64,000 bases of DNA from Bacillus piscicola (GCF_022458745.1 NZ_JAJJJF010000011.1:1-64000), one strand, 5' to 3'; counted from the first letter of the stretch, positions 42,491 through 51,851 are shown. Numbers and translations are program-made. The notes: generated by a model from the letters alone, not told the origin.

Positions 42491-42976
42491 ATGGATACGA
42501 GAGAGCTGCGGAACTGTCTTGGTAAGTTTGCGACAGGGGTAACGGTAGTGACCTGGTACGGAGATGACGGCGAGCGCTATGGTGTAACAGTAAATGCCTT
42601 CACCTCTGTTTCCTTAGATCCACCGCTTGTGCTCGTCTCTATTGATTGTAAAGCGAGAGCGTGCAGTGCTCTAAAGGGACGGAATTTTGTAGTGAACGTT
42701 CTCTCGCACAATCAGGAAAAGGAAGCTTGGCAATTTGCCGGACGCAGCCAGCCTGATCTTCAGCTAGAGTGGGACGATGCACTGCAAGGACCGAAAATAA
42801 AGAACGCTTTAGCTCATTTCGAATGCGAACCATGGCGAGAGTATGAAGGTGGGGATCATACCCTTTACCTTGGAAAGGTCGCAAAGTTCTCATCGACGGA
42901 CAAGGAAGGGCTTGTTTTTTTCAAAGGAAAGTTTAGCCGCACGAATAACATGGATGAAGAAACAATGAAAAATTAA
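42491..42976 (+). CDS. Flavin reductase of two-component hydroxylase
   Basis: A 161-residue HpaC-like flavin reductase. LGKFATGVTVVTWYGDDGERYGVTVNAFTSVSLDPPLVL is the family core, and EGGDHTLYLGKV near residue 117 lies in the C-terminal part. It supplies reduced FAD to the oxygenase encoded 15 bases downstream. GGAGGGGAG precedes the ATG. The pairing matches the flavin reductase/oxygenase pair described for anthranilate 3-hydroxylation in Geobacillus thermodenitrificans (recalled from the literature). Confidence 0.9.
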   Translation: MDTRELRNCLGKFATGVTVVTWYGDDGERYGVTVNAFTSVSLDPPLVLVSIDCKARACSALKGRNFVVNVLSHNQEKEAWQFAGRSQPDLQLEWDDALQGPKIKNALAHFECEPWREYEGGDHTLYLGKVAKFSSTDKEGLVFFKGKFSRTNNMDEETMKN

Positions 42977-42991
42977 TAGGGAGGGAACGAC

Positions 42992-44467
42992 GTGGCAATT
43001 CGTACAGGTGCAGAATACATGAATGGATTAAAAAATAGATCTCGAGAGGTATGGCTGGAGGGTAGACGAGTTACCGATGTTTTAAATGAACCGAATTTAA
43101 AACAGCCGATCCGGGAATTGGCCAAGCTTTATGACATGCAGCACGACCCTGAATATCAAGATAAAATTACCGGGATATGCGAAGAAACAGGAGAGCGCGT
43201 TTCAAATGCTTTCATCATCCCAAGGTCATACGAAGATTTAATGAAACGTCGTGCACTTTACGAAGCGTGGGCAGAGGCTACCTTTGGCCTCATGGGCCGG
43301 TCCCCTGATTTTCTGAACGTTACGGTTACTTCGATGGCAAGTAATGCGAAGTTCTTTGAAAAGTTTAACCCGGACTGGGCTGATAATATCCGCAATTACC
43401 ATAAGTACATTCGAGACAACGACTTATTTTTAACGCATGCGCTCATTAACCCGCAGAATGATCGCAGTAAAGCAGCTCACGAGCAAAAAGATCAATTTAC
43501 ACATCTAGGTGCGGTAAAGGAAACTTCTGATGGAATTATCGTACGCGGCGCGAAGATGCTGGCAACGTTAGCACCGATTGCGGATGAAGTAATCATCTAT
43601 CCATTTCCGGGATTCCGTCCTGGTGATGAGCGCTATACCCTTTCGTTTGCGATTCCGATTGACACACCAGGTTTGAAAATCGTCTGCCGTGAACCAGCAC
43701 AGAGTGGAAAGCGTCCTCTATTCGATCATCCGGCAGCCTCACGGTTTGAAGAGATGGATGCCGTGCTCGTCTTTAATGATGTACTCGTCCCTTGGAATCG
43801 GGTCTTTGTTTATAACAGTTTAGAAGCAGGCAACTCTGTTTACGCACAGACAGGATTAAGCCAAAATACGCACCAGAATGCGGTACGCGGTCTCACAAAA
43901 TTGCGTTTTGCTCAACAGGTTGCCTCAAAAGTTGCCGATGCCATCGGTGTGGATGGATTTTTAAACGTCCAGACACAGCTCGGGGAATTAGTACAGTCTG
44001 TGGAGACGATACGGGCGCTGCTTCGGACGGCAGAAAATGAATACGCTATCAATGAAAACGGAGAAGCTGTACCATCTTTCTTTTCCTTAGAGACGATTCG
44101 CGGCATTTTACCAAAAGCATATCCACGCGCAATTGAAATCATCCAAACCATTGGTGCCGGCGGTCTTTTGTTATCGCCGACGACGCATGACGTGCATCAC
44201 CCAGAGCTTCGTGAGGATATTGATAAATATTACGGCGGCCGTGAAGGAGTAGAAGCGGTCGATCGCATTCAACTCTTTAAGCTTGCGTGGGATCTGTCAG
44301 GTGAGGCATTTGGTCAACGTCTTGTTCAATATGAGCGTTACTATTCAGGAGATCCAGTGAGAAAACTGGGCATGTTTTACGGTAATTACAAAAAAACAGC
44401 TACCTTTGACTTAGTCGATCGTGCTTTGAAAGAAGCGGCCTCCGAGGATTTGATTATTGAAAACTAA
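42992..44467 (+). CDS. HpaB-family flavin hydroxylase, probable anthranilate 3-monooxygenase
   Basis: A 491-residue oxygenase of the 4-hydroxyphenylacetate 3-monooxygenase (HpaB) family, an acyl-CoA dehydrogenase-like fold that uses free reduced [27 protein letters not shown] at the start and [13 protein letters not shown] near residue 150 are typical, as are [11 protein letters not shown] and [12 protein letters not shown] start with AGGGAGGG upstream. The neighbouring 3-hydroxyanthranilate dioxygenase and downstream genes make anthranilate the likeliest substrate, giving 3-hydroxyanthranilate. 4-Hydroxyphenylacetate is the alternative, but no homoprotocatechuate genes are nearby. Confidence 0.88.
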   Translation: MAIRTGAEYMNGLKNRSREVWLEGRRVTDVLNEPNLKQPIRELAKLYDMQHDPEYQDKITGICEETGERVSNAFIIPRSYEDLMKRRALYEAWAEATFGLMGRSPDFLNVTVTSMASNAKFFEKFNPDWADNIRNYHKYIRDNDLFLTHALINPQNDRSKAAHEQKDQFTHLGAVKETSDGIIVRGAKMLATLAPIADEVIIYPFPGFRPGDERYTLSFAIPIDTPGLKIVCREPAQSGKRPLFDHPAASRFEEMDAVLVFNDVLVPWNRVFVYNSLEAGNSVYAQTGLSQNTHQNAVRGLTKLRFAQQVASKVADAIGVDGFLNVQTQLGELVQSVETIRALLRTAENEYAINENGEAVPSFFSLETIRGILPKAYPRAIEIIQTIGAGGLLLSPTTHDVHHPELREDIDKYYGGREGVEAVDRIQLFKLAWDLSGEAFGQRLVQYERYYSGDPVRKLGMFYGNYKKTATFDLVDRALKEAASEDLIIEN

Positions 44468-44560
44468 TAATCTGTGAAAAAGTGAATGACCCCACTCGCA
44501 TGAAGAGCAATCAGCAGCCGGCCGCTTAATGAAACTATTATTACTTGGAGGGGAACGAAG

Positions 44561-45313
44561 ATGATTGCATCCGTTCGAAAAGTAGCCCAAATTCTTAATT
44601 GTTTCACAGAAGACGAGCCTGCGCTGCGGAATCTTGACATTGCTCAGAAATTAGATATGAGTACAAGCACGGTCTATCGGATTGTGCAGACATTGTGCAG
44701 CGAAGGAATGTTAATTAAAGATAGCAACAACCGTTACAGGCTGGGCTGGAAGCTGTTGGAGCTTGGCAACATGGTCATGTATCAGAAGGATATTTATAAC
44801 GAGGCCGTTCCACGCATTGAGGAATTGACGAGAAGGTTTAAAGGCACGGTGCACATCGGGATGCTTGACGAGAATGGTGACTTTATCTTTGTGCTGAAAG
44901 TAGCATCCCGCGATACTGTCCAAATTCCAACTTCGATCGGGGACAGAAGGCCGACCTACTGCTTCAGCACAGGGAAGATCCTCTTGTCTTCCCACCCCTC
45001 TTTAGTAGAAAAGCTTACCCCACAAGATCTTTTGAAGCGAGGGCCGAATACGATTCAGACAGTGGAAGGATTAAGAATTGAGATGGATCAGGTAAGAAAC
45101 AACGGATTTGCGCTTAGTAACAATGAAAATGAATTTGGCGTTTACGGAATCGCAGCGCCTATCCGCTCCTACTCGGGAAAAAACGTAGCTGCCTTAAATA
45201 TGGTCGGCCCGATTTCTTACATTGAAGGCAATGAAAAGAAAACAATGATCAGGAACGTGATGAGCGTTGCCAACAGTATCTCTAAAGACTTAGGGTATAT
45301 TTTCGAAGATTGA
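44561..45313 (+). CDS. IclR family transcriptional regulator
   Basis: A 250-residue IclR protein: winged helix (residues about 1-65, with LDIAQKLDMSTSTVYRIVQTLCSEGML) and effector domain with TSIGDRRPTYCFSTGKILLS and NNENEFGVYGIAAPIR. It lies between the hydroxylase and the 3-hydroxyanthranilate dioxygenase genes, so it probably controls this island in response to an aromatic effector. GGAGGGG precedes the ATG. The 21-bp palindrome at 42402 is a possible site. Confidence 0.92.
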   Translation: MIASVRKVAQILNCFTEDEPALRNLDIAQKLDMSTSTVYRIVQTLCSEGMLIKDSNNRYRLGWKLLELGNMVMYQKDIYNEAVPRIEELTRRFKGTVHIGMLDENGDFIFVLKVASRDTVQIPTSIGDRRPTYCFSTGKILLSSHPSLVEKLTPQDLLKRGPNTIQTVEGLRIEMDQVRNNGFALSNNENEFGVYGIAAPIRSYSGKNVAALNMVGPISYIEGNEKKTMIRNVMSVANSISKDLGYIFED

Positions 45314-45354
45314 CAGTATCCAGATAACCACTACTTGTGTAAGGGGAGATATAT

Positions 45355-45909
45355 ATGGTTTCGAAATCAAAAAACAGCAGCCTGCAAACCAGATCATTCA
45401 ACTTAATGAAAATGATAGAAGACAATAAAGATTTGCTTCAACCGCCAGTGAACAACAAAGTGATGTGGGAAGATTCAGAGTTTATCGCAATGATGCTTGG
45501 AGGGCCGAATAAGAGAAGGGATTTTCATGTCGACCCCTCCGATGAATTCTTTTATCAAGTGAAGGGGAGCTGTCACGTCGAGTGTATCAATGAACACGGT
45601 GAACGGGAAGTCGTGACAGTTAAAGAAGGGGACGTATTCATGCTGCCGGCGATGGTGCCACACTCCCCACACCGTCCTGCGAACACGTACGGCATTGTGC
45701 TGGAACGTAAACGAAGTAAAGGGGAACTCGAAGACTTTGTCTGGTTTTGTGACCAATGTGATCACGAAATGCACCGCGTCACCGTGCAAGTGACCAATAT
45801 CGAGACCCAAGTGAAAAGTGCAATTGAACAATTTAACAGCAGTGAGAAATTGAGGACGTGTGACAATTGCGGTCACAAAATGCCTCCAGAAGCGGATGAG
45901 TGGACATGA
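45355..45909 (+). CDS. nbaC: 3-hydroxyanthranilate 3,4-dioxygenase
   Basis: A 184-residue cupin dioxygenase that opens 3-hydroxyanthranilate to 2-amino-3-carboxymuconate semialdehyde. Fe ligands are seen as His58 and Glu64 (FHVDPSDEFFYQ) and His103 (MVPHSPHRP). The bacterial form's C-terminal rubredoxin-like site with two C-x2-C pairs (CDQC and CDNC) is present. The length is normal. GGGGAG precedes the ATG, and the stop overlaps the ACMSD start in an ATGA. Confidence 0.95.
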   Translation: MVSKSKNSSLQTRSFNLMKMIEDNKDLLQPPVNNKVMWEDSEFIAMMLGGPNKRRDFHVDPSDEFFYQVKGSCHVECINEHGEREVVTVKEGDVFMLPAMVPHSPHRPANTYGIVLERKRSKGELEDFVWFCDQCDHEMHRVTVQVTNIETQVKSAIEQFNSSEKLRTCDNCGHKMPPEADEWT

Positions 45910-46958
45910 GAATAGACTTTCATACCCACATCATCCCTCAGGAAATACCGGATTTCGCTGCTAAGTACGGACAGGACCGCTGGCCGACTTTACAGCAGAC
46001 GTGCACATGTGGCGCCAATATTATGGTTGGCGGCAAGGTGTTCCGCGAAGTGACAGATCAAGTGTGGGACCCCGAAAAGCGAATAAAAGATATGGAACGG
46101 GAAGGCGTAGACATGCAGGTGCTCTCGCCGATACCTGTCACCTTCTCTTACTGGGCACCCGCGTCGGAAGCTTTGGAAATGGCACGCATCCAAAACGACT
46201 TTATTTCTGACACCGTGAAAGGGAATCCGTCGAAGTTTCTCGGTCTTGGCACCGTCCCTCTTCAAGATGCGGATCTAGCTATCCAGGAGATGGAGCGTTG
46301 CATGAAAGAATTGCATCTTTCCGGCATTGAGATTGGCACAAATGTTAATGGTAATAATCTTGATTCTACAGAGTTGGCTCCATTCTTTGAGATGGCAGCC
46401 AAGTGGCAGGTACCGCTTTTCATTCACCCGTGGGAGACACTTGCACGGGAACGGACACCGCGCCATAACTTCATGTATACGATTGGAATGCCGAGTGAGA
46501 CAGCACTTGCAGCCGCTAGTTTGATATGGGGAGGAGTCATTGAAAAGTATCCCAATTTAAAACTATGTTTCTCCCACGGCGGCGGGTCGTTTCCTTACAT
46601 TTTGCCGCGCTTGGATCAGGGATGGAAAGTATGGCCGCACCTGCGCCTCACAAGTCATCCGCCCAGCCATTACATTGATAATCTCTATTTTGATTCGTTA
46701 AACTATGACCCGCTCAACTTGCGTTATCTCCTTGACCGCTTCGGACATGAGCGCGTCATGATGGGATCCGATTACCCGTTCCTATTGAGAGAAATACCAC
46801 CCGGCAAGGTTATTGATGACACGATTGAGCTGACGGATGAGCAGCGGCAGCTTATTTTGGGCGGAAATGCCCTCCGATTTTTACATGTAAAGGAGCAGAA
46901 GAGCCAACATGTCAAAGCTGAAAACGCCAGAAGAAAATCTACAAGCACTAGGAATTGA
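45906..46958 (+). CDS. nbaD: 2-Amino-3-carboxymuconate-6-semialdehyde decarboxylase
   Basis: A 350-residue amidohydrolase-fold decarboxylase (ACMSD) that removes CO2 from ACMS to yield 2-aminomuconate semialdehyde. Zn-binding features are DFHTHIIP at the N-terminus, FIHPWE, the SHGGGSFPY segment and MGSDYPFLLRE with the metal aspartate. I use ATG 45906 (MRIDFHTH), overlapping the dioxygenase stop by 4 bases. The 3' end overlaps the next gene by 50 bases, an unusually long overlap that adds about 17 basic residues to the C-terminus. Confidence 0.94.
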   Translation: MRIDFHTHIIPQEIPDFAAKYGQDRWPTLQQTCTCGANIMVGGKVFREVTDQVWDPEKRIKDMEREGVDMQVLSPIPVTFSYWAPASEALEMARIQNDFISDTVKGNPSKFLGLGTVPLQDADLAIQEMERCMKELHLSGIEIGTNVNGNNLDSTELAPFFEMAAKWQVPLFIHPWETLARERTPRHNFMYTIGMPSETALAAASLIWGGVIEKYPNLKLCFSHGGGSFPYILPRLDQGWKVWPHLRLTSHPPSHYIDNLYFDSLNYDPLNLRYLLDRFGHERVMMGSDYPFLLREIPPGKVIDDTIELTDEQRQLILGGNALRFLHVKEQKSQHVKAENARRKSTSTRN

Positions 46959-47367
46959 GTTGAGTGATGTTCGACCGGCAGCCGGCAATTACATCAGTCA
47001 TGTTAAAACCGGCAACCTTATCTTTATGTCCGGACAGGGTGTTGATAACTATCACGGCAAGCTGGGGAGAGAATTGACGACTGACGAAGGTTATCTAGCG
47101 GCCAGGCAGTCGATGATCAACTTATTCAGTGTTTTGAAAGCTGAATTGGGTGAGCTGAGTAGAGTGAAAAAAGTCATAAAAATCTTAGGGTTCGTCAACA
47201 GTACCGAGGATTTTACCGAACAGCCAAAAGTACTAAACGGAGCCTCTGACCTATTGGTGGAGACGTTTGGCGATGCAGGTAAACATGGACGTTCTGCTGT
47301 AGGCATGGCCCAGCTCCCCAATAATACCGCCGTTGAAATTGAAATGATTGTCGAAGTTGATGAATAA
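46909..47367 (+). CDS. nbaF: RidA-family protein, probable 2-aminomuconate deaminase
   Basis: A 152-residue RidA/YjgF/YER057c family protein. GNLIFMSGQGVDNYHGKLGRELT and the C-terminal LPNNTAVEIEMIVEVDE are typical of the subfamily that includes 2-aminomuconate deaminase. In this operon it would convert 2-aminomuconate to 4-oxalocrotonate. The ATG is preceded by AGGAG. A hairpin follows the stop before the tautomerase gene. Confidence 0.85.
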   Translation: MSKLKTPEENLQALGIELSDVRPAAGNYISHVKTGNLIFMSGQGVDNYHGKLGRELTTDEGYLAARQSMINLFSVLKAELGELSRVKKVIKILGFVNSTEDFTEQPKVLNGASDLLVETFGDAGKHGRSAVGMAQLPNNTAVEIEMIVEVDE

Positions 47368-47392
47368 AGCTCAGGGTTTACGCCTGAGCTTT
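47366..47392 (+). other. Intercistronic hairpin in catabolic operon
   Basis: Arms AAAGCTCAGG (47366-47375) and CCTGAGCTTT (47383-47392) are perfect, and the stop of the preceding gene touches the 5' arm. No T run follows, so it may stabilise or process mRNA or give partial termination rather than end transcription. Confidence 0.55.
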
Positions 47393-47476
47393 AGGCTATA
47401 AAGAAAGACAAGAAACACCTTGCGCTTCTAGATGTAAATCATTTTTAAACATCTTAACATCCACGAGGAGGAAATC

Positions 47477-47683
47477 ATGCCAATTGCTCATATTCATATT
47501 TTGGAAGGCCGCGATGCCGAGCAGAAACAAAAATTAATCGAAGGTGTAACAAACGCGATGTGTCACACCCTTCATGCAGACCGCAGCAAAATAAAAGTTC
47601 TCCTTCACGAGGTCCCCAAGGAAAATTGGGGTTCCGCAGGGATGACGAAAAGATCAGAAGAGAACGTCAAAGAAGAATCATAG
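47477..47683 (+). CDS. 4-oxalocrotonate tautomerase family protein
   Basis: A 68-residue tautomerase. The catalytic N-terminal proline follows the initiator (MPIAHIHILEGRDAEQKQ), and the rest has the expected length. It would interconvert enol and keto forms of oxalocrotonate after deamination. CGAGGAGGAAATC precedes the ATG. The decarboxylase, hydratase and aldolase needed to finish a meta-cleavage route are not in this window. Confidence 0.9.
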   Translation: MPIAHIHILEGRDAEQKQKLIEGVTNAMCHTLHADRSKIKVLLHEVPKENWGSAGMTKRSEENVKEES

Positions 47684-47713
47684 TCTGTAGCTGCAGAGAA
47701 GGGAGTCAGTACT

Positions 47714-48241
47714 ATGCACATACACACCTCTGATAAGCTTCCCGAACTCGAGGGGTCCGTCGTAACGGTTGGGGCGTTTGATGGTATGCATCTCGGTCAT
47801 CAGACCATTATCCGAAAAGCTGTGAAACACGGTCTTGATTACGGTGTGACAAGTGTCGTTTATACGTTTGATCCACCGCCGCGTTCATATTTTCAACAGA
47901 AAATGATATTGACAAAATTGGATGAAAAGCTGAAAAAAATAAAGCAGTTGCAAGTTGGTCACGTTATTATCGCTCCGTTTAACGCGGCCTACTTACAGCA
48001 AAGTGCCGCCGCCTTTATTCACGAATTGAAGCATTTGCAGCCGAAAGAAATCATTGTCGGACGCGATTTTCGTTTTGGCAGAGACCGTGAAGGGAACATA
48101 GATCTTTTGCGCCGTCATTTCGCCGTCACCATACCTGATAAGGTCCGCTGTACGAGGGGGGAGGTGATTTCCTCCACGCGGATCAGAAAGTTAATCGATC
48201 TAGGGAAAACAAAAGAAGCAGTTTCTCTGTTAGGACAATAA
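47714..48241 (+). CDS. Single-domain FAD synthetase (RibF N-terminal domain)
   Basis: A 175-residue protein matching only the FMN adenylyltransferase half of bifunctional RibF (usually about 310-320 residues). VTVGAFDGMHLGHQTIIRKAV is the nucleotidyltransferase motif, and VISSTRIRKLIDLGKTKEA its ISSTxIR counterpart. The riboflavin kinase domain is absent, with no sign of truncation by mutation. It sits in the hydroxylase island, and a RibF homologue was also part of the anthranilate 3-monooxygenase set in Geobacillus (from memory). It probably supplies FAD to that hydroxylase. Confidence 0.88.
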   Translation: MHIHTSDKLPELEGSVVTVGAFDGMHLGHQTIIRKAVKHGLDYGVTSVVYTFDPPPRSYFQQKMILTKLDEKLKKIKQLQVGHVIIAPFNAAYLQQSAAAFIHELKHLQPKEIIVGRDFRFGRDREGNIDLLRRHFAVTIPDKVRCTRGEVISSTRIRKLIDLGKTKEAVSLLGQ

Positions 48242-48258
48242 CAAGGGAGGTACACATA

Positions 48259-49332
48259 ATGAGTTTACTAAAGTATTGGAAAAGCCTTACTGCATCTCTT
48301 GGCTTAATGTTTTTACTCACAGCTTGCGGGGGCGGGGACGGAGGATCAGACACCGCTTCTGAACCGGAACCGGCTGAAGGAGAAACGGGAGGAGAGGAAG
48401 AAGCTGCCTCGGAAGGATCAGCAGATGCAGAACACAGTTTCAAACTAGGTGTCATTACGCCTCCTGCTCATATGTGGCACCAGGCGGCTGAAAAATTTAA
48501 AGAAGAGTTAGAAGCGAATTCTGATGGCAGAATGACGCTTGAAATCTACCCTTCTGGACAACTTGGAAATGAAAGCGATATGCTCCAACAGATCGAAGCA
48601 GGATCCCTTGATTTCGGTTTCATTACCGCGGCTGAGATCAGCTCACGTGAAGAAGCATTTTCTGCCTGGTTCACACCATATTTATTTGAGACGATTAAAG
48701 ATGCTCATGAAGCACGTCAATCAGATGTTGCAACTGAAATGCTCGGTACGCTTGATCAATACGGCATGACTGGTCTTGATTATTTATTTGCCGGCCAACG
48801 CGTCATGTTATTTAAAGATAAAGAAGTCAAGAAGCCGGAAGACATGGAAGGACTCGTTCTTCGTGTAACGCCAAGTCCGCCAATGCTGGAGTTTTATAAC
48901 TCTACTGGAGCGGCAACAGAAGGAATTCCGCTTCCGGAAGTATACTCGGCTGTCCAGACTGGTGTAATTGACGGGATGGATATGGATCTTGATGCCACGA
49001 TTACAAACAAATTCTTTGAAGTTGTAGATTATGGTGCGGTTACGAATCACATGGTGTGGCCGGCGGTTGCAGTTATGAACTCCGCTACGTTCACCGACCT
49101 TCCGGAAGAAGATCAGCAAATTATCAGAGATTCCTTAGCGACAGCTGCTGACTTTGCTGTAGAAACAAGATTTGCGCAAGAAGAAGAGTTTAAAGAAACG
49201 CTGGCAGACGAGGGAATGACTATTTACGAATTAGACAAGAGTGTATTCGAGGAACAGATTCAGAATTTTGACGAAGTATACAAACAAAAAGATCCAATGA
49301 TCGAGAAGTTTATTACAACATTCCGAGAGTAG
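48259..49332 (+). CDS. TRAP transporter substrate-binding lipoprotein (DctP type)
   Basis: A 357-residue DctP-family solute-binding protein. A signal peptide with lipobox LTAC places the lipid-modified Cys near residue 23, followed by an acidic, low-complexity linker. The binding domain has ITPPAHMWHQAAEKFKEE, LEIYPSGQLGNESDMLQQIEAG and LRVTPSPPMLEFYNSTGA with the conserved ligand-binding Arg. The ligand is unknown, but position in the aromatic island suggests an aromatic or carboxylated aromatic acid. GGGAGG precedes the ATG. Confidence 0.93.
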   Translation: MSLLKYWKSLTASLGLMFLLTACGGGDGGSDTASEPEPAEGETGGEEEAASEGSADAEHSFKLGVITPPAHMWHQAAEKFKEELEANSDGRMTLEIYPSGQLGNESDMLQQIEAGSLDFGFITAAEISSREEAFSAWFTPYLFETIKDAHEARQSDVATEMLGTLDQYGMTGLDYLFAGQRVMLFKDKEVKKPEDMEGLVLRVTPSPPMLEFYNSTGAATEGIPLPEVYSAVQTGVIDGMDMDLDATITNKFFEVVDYGAVTNHMVWPAVAVMNSATFTDLPEEDQQIIRDSLATAADFAVETRFAQEEEFKETLADEGMTIYELDKSVFEEQIQNFDEVYKQKDPMIEKFITTFRE

Positions 49333-49350
49333 CCTAAGGAGGGAGAGCAA

Positions 49351-49830
49351 GTGAATGCTGTTAGTAACGGTCTATCCATACTAGAGAAATATCTTGCCAT
49401 TGTGCTGATGTTTTCCATGACAGTCGTGATGGCTTTAGCCGTTCTGTTCCGTTACTTTCTTAACTCCCCTTTATCATGGGCCGGCGAAGTGGCCGTGTTT
49501 CTCTTAACATGGATAAGTTTTATAGGAGGAAGCCTCGGGCTTAAATACAAAGCCCAGGCTTCTGTTACCTTTTTTTTAGATGTAATACCAGTGAAACTTA
49601 GAAAAGCACTACTGATTATTGGTTACGTTCTTATGCTGCTCTTTATGGCTATTGTCCTTTACTATAGCTATTCATGGGTATTCTCTTCTAGCGTTCTCTT
49701 ACAAAAATCGAACAATTTACAAATACCGATGTGGATTCCCTACAGCGCCGTACCTTTCGGTCTTAGTTTTGCCACGGTTCACCTGCTAGCGAATTTACTC
49801 GGCATCATGAGAGAGGAGGAGGGTGAATGA
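49351..49830 (+). CDS. TRAP transporter small membrane subunit (DctQ type)
   Basis: A 159-residue protein with four predicted membrane helices. AVLFRYFLNSPLSWAGEVAVFLLTWISFIGGSLGL is the usual core. The start is GTG with AAGGAGGGAG upstream. Its end overlaps the large subunit by 4 bases. Confidence 0.93.
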   Translation: MNAVSNGLSILEKYLAIVLMFSMTVVMALAVLFRYFLNSPLSWAGEVAVFLLTWISFIGGSLGLKYKAQASVTFFLDVIPVKLRKALLIIGYVLMLLFMAIVLYYSYSWVFSSSVLLQKSNNLQIPMWIPYSAVPFGLSFATVHLLANLLGIMREEEGE

Positions 49831-51107
49831 CTGTCCTGGTGATAAGCGCATTTTTCATCTTTTTACTAATTGGTGTGCCTATTTCCTTAGTGCTTGGCAT
49901 GATCACCATTTTGTATTTTTTCACATTAGGTAATACTCAGCTACTTCCCTCGATGCCGCAGCAGTTGTTTTCAAGTTTGGACAATTATGGGTTGCTCGCT
50001 ATTCCGCTCTTTATGCTTGCCGGGGAATTGATGAATGGGGGCGGCATTACTTCTAAGCTAGTCAGGTTCGCAAGAGTACTTTTAGGTCACGTTCGCGGCG
50101 GGCTTGCGTACGTGACCGTCATTGCCAATATGTTTCTTGCCTCGATTTTAGGATCAGCGAACGCGCAGGCAGCGATGATGAGTAAAACGATGGTACCGGA
50201 AATGGAAAAAGAAGGATATGACCGCGGTTTTGCTGCCGCACTGACGCTGTCTTCTTCGATAGTCGCGCCAATTATCCCGCCGAGCATGATTTTTATTATT
50301 TACGGAACGCTGTCGGGAGCTTCCATCGGTGGTCTTTTTATGGCAGGGATTATTCCGGGCCTGTTGTATGGAGTTGCTTTTGTCGCGTTAATTGCTTTTA
50401 TGGGGTATAAATACAATTTTCCTAAAAGTGAACGTGCTTCAGGGAAAGAAATTCTGAAAAGTGTCCTATCCGTCCTTCCTGCTTTACTAGTGCCGCTAAT
50501 CATTATTGTTGGTATTTTAAGCGGTGCGTTTACTGCAACAGAATCAGCGGCCGTCGCCTGTGTGGTTGCTTTTCTTGTTGGCAGCTTATTTTATAAAGAG
50601 TTAAAACTCAAAAAGCTTCCATCTATATTTATGAACACCGTAATTAGTACGGCAACCGTCACTTTTTTAATTGCAATGGCTGGCGCATTCGGATGGATGA
50701 TTGCCTTTGAACAGATTCCGCAGATGGTGGCAAACGCTATGCTGTCCCTTTCTGAAAATCCACTATTGTTTCTCTTGCTTGTGAATGTTTTTTTGCTGCT
50801 TCTTGGTGCAGTGCTCGACGGGATCGCTGCGCTTATTATATTGGTGCCAGTATTAATGCCGCTTTTAGCAACGTACGGGGTAGATCCCGTTCATTTCGGG
50901 GTCGTTATCTGTATTAATTTAACGATTGGTCTGTTAACCCCGCCGATCGGAACAGGGCTTTTTATCGTATCATCCATTGCCGAAGTGCGTTTCGAGCGTC
51001 TTATCAAAGATGTTCTTCCTTTTTTGATTATGGGTATTCTCGTACTGTTTGTTATTACGTATTGGGAGGATGCCGTCTTGTTAATTCCGCGCTTAATCGG
51101 TTTGTAA
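49827..51107 (+). CDS. TRAP transporter large permease (DctM type)
   Basis: A 426-residue DctM-family permease with about 12 membrane helices. GLLAIPLFMLAGELMNGGGIT, VIANMFLASILGSANAQAAMMS, SSSIVAPIIPPSMIFIIYG and NLTIGLLTPPIGTGLFIVSSI are typical. With the P and Q subunits it forms a Na+-dependent importer. A Crp/Fnr regulator gene follows after 72 bases. Confidence 0.95.
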   Translation: MTVLVISAFFIFLLIGVPISLVLGMITILYFFTLGNTQLLPSMPQQLFSSLDNYGLLAIPLFMLAGELMNGGGITSKLVRFARVLLGHVRGGLAYVTVIANMFLASILGSANAQAAMMSKTMVPEMEKEGYDRGFAAALTLSSSIVAPIIPPSMIFIIYGTLSGASIGGLFMAGIIPGLLYGVAFVALIAFMGYKYNFPKSERASGKEILKSVLSVLPALLVPLIIIVGILSGAFTATESAAVACVVAFLVGSLFYKELKLKKLPSIFMNTVISTATVTFLIAMAGAFGWMIAFEQIPQMVANAMLSLSENPLLFLLLVNVFLLLLGAVLDGIAALIILVPVLMPLLATYGVDPVHFGVVICINLTIGLLTPPIGTGLFIVSSIAEVRFERLIKDVLPFLIMGILVLFVITYWEDAVLLIPRLIGL

Positions 51108-51179
51108 TCTGTTGTCAAGAGGAAACGAATGGCCGAGAGCTTCATCTTTTTTAAAAAAAGAAAGCGGGGGTGACATGCT

Positions 51180-51818
51180 GTGTTTGTATCACGTGAGCTG
51201 GAAGAACAAAACTGGAGGCGTTACTTACAGTATGGAAAAAGGATGTTTTTCAAAAAACACGCTACGATATATGAACAAGGGACAATGGGGGAGGATTGCA
51301 TTTACTATTTAAAACGAGGAACGGTCAAAGTTTTTATGACGACATACTCCGGTAAAGAAAGAACGATTGAAATCATTACCAATGAGCGGATTTTTGGTGA
51401 GCAAACCGTTGACCGAAAGCCGTATTTTTCATCGGCCAAGGTTCTTGATGATGCAGTCGTATACTGCATAGAAGGGCGGACGATAAAGGATTTATTAAAG
51501 AAAGATCCGGACCTGCGTCTGCTTCTGTTTGATTCGCTTCGTAATAAATTAGAGCTGCTCGTCCATACAGTGGTCATGGACAAACTCCCTGCCGAACAGT
51601 TGCTCGCGCGTTCAATTATCGACATACTGGCAGTATTTAATACGAATCAAATTCCGCTCACACAGCAGGAATTGTCCCAATATACAGGGTTAACACGAGT
51701 GACAATCTATACGATACTTCGAAAATGGGGCCCCGAGAAAATAAAAGCAGCAAACAGACATCTAATCGTAACAGATCCAAAGAGCATCGAAGAAATAGCT
51801 GGCAAAACAGCAGGGTAA
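51180..51818 (+). CDS. Crp/Fnr family regulator 1
   Basis: A 212-residue Crp/Fnr protein: N-terminal cyclic-nucleotide-binding-like barrel (about residues 10-120, with KKHATIYEQGTMGEDCIYYLKRGTVKV) and C-terminal winged helix (LTQQELSQYTGLTRVTIYTILRKW). The three scattered cysteines do not form the Fnr iron-sulfur motif. The start is GTG seven bases after GGGGGTGA. It lies downstream of the TRAP genes and convergent with a second Crp/Fnr gene. It may sense an aromatic CoA ester or other small effector. Confidence 0.88.
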   Translation: MFVSRELEEQNWRRYLQYGKRMFFKKHATIYEQGTMGEDCIYYLKRGTVKVFMTTYSGKERTIEIITNERIFGEQTVDRKPYFSSAKVLDDAVVYCIEGRTIKDLLKKDPDLRLLLFDSLRNKLELLVHTVVMDKLPAEQLLARSIIDILAVFNTNQIPLTQQELSQYTGLTRVTIYTILRKWGPEKIKAANRHLIVTDPKSIEEIAGKTAG

Positions 51819-51851
51819 AAAATGGCCATAGGCGAAAATTGATGCGCTGTT

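Noticed and set aside
51128-51172. 14-codon open frame with AGAGG upstream, before the first Crp/Fnr gene
   Set aside because: It could be a leader peptide, but it is too short to support, and its stop simply overlaps the ribosome binding site of the next gene.
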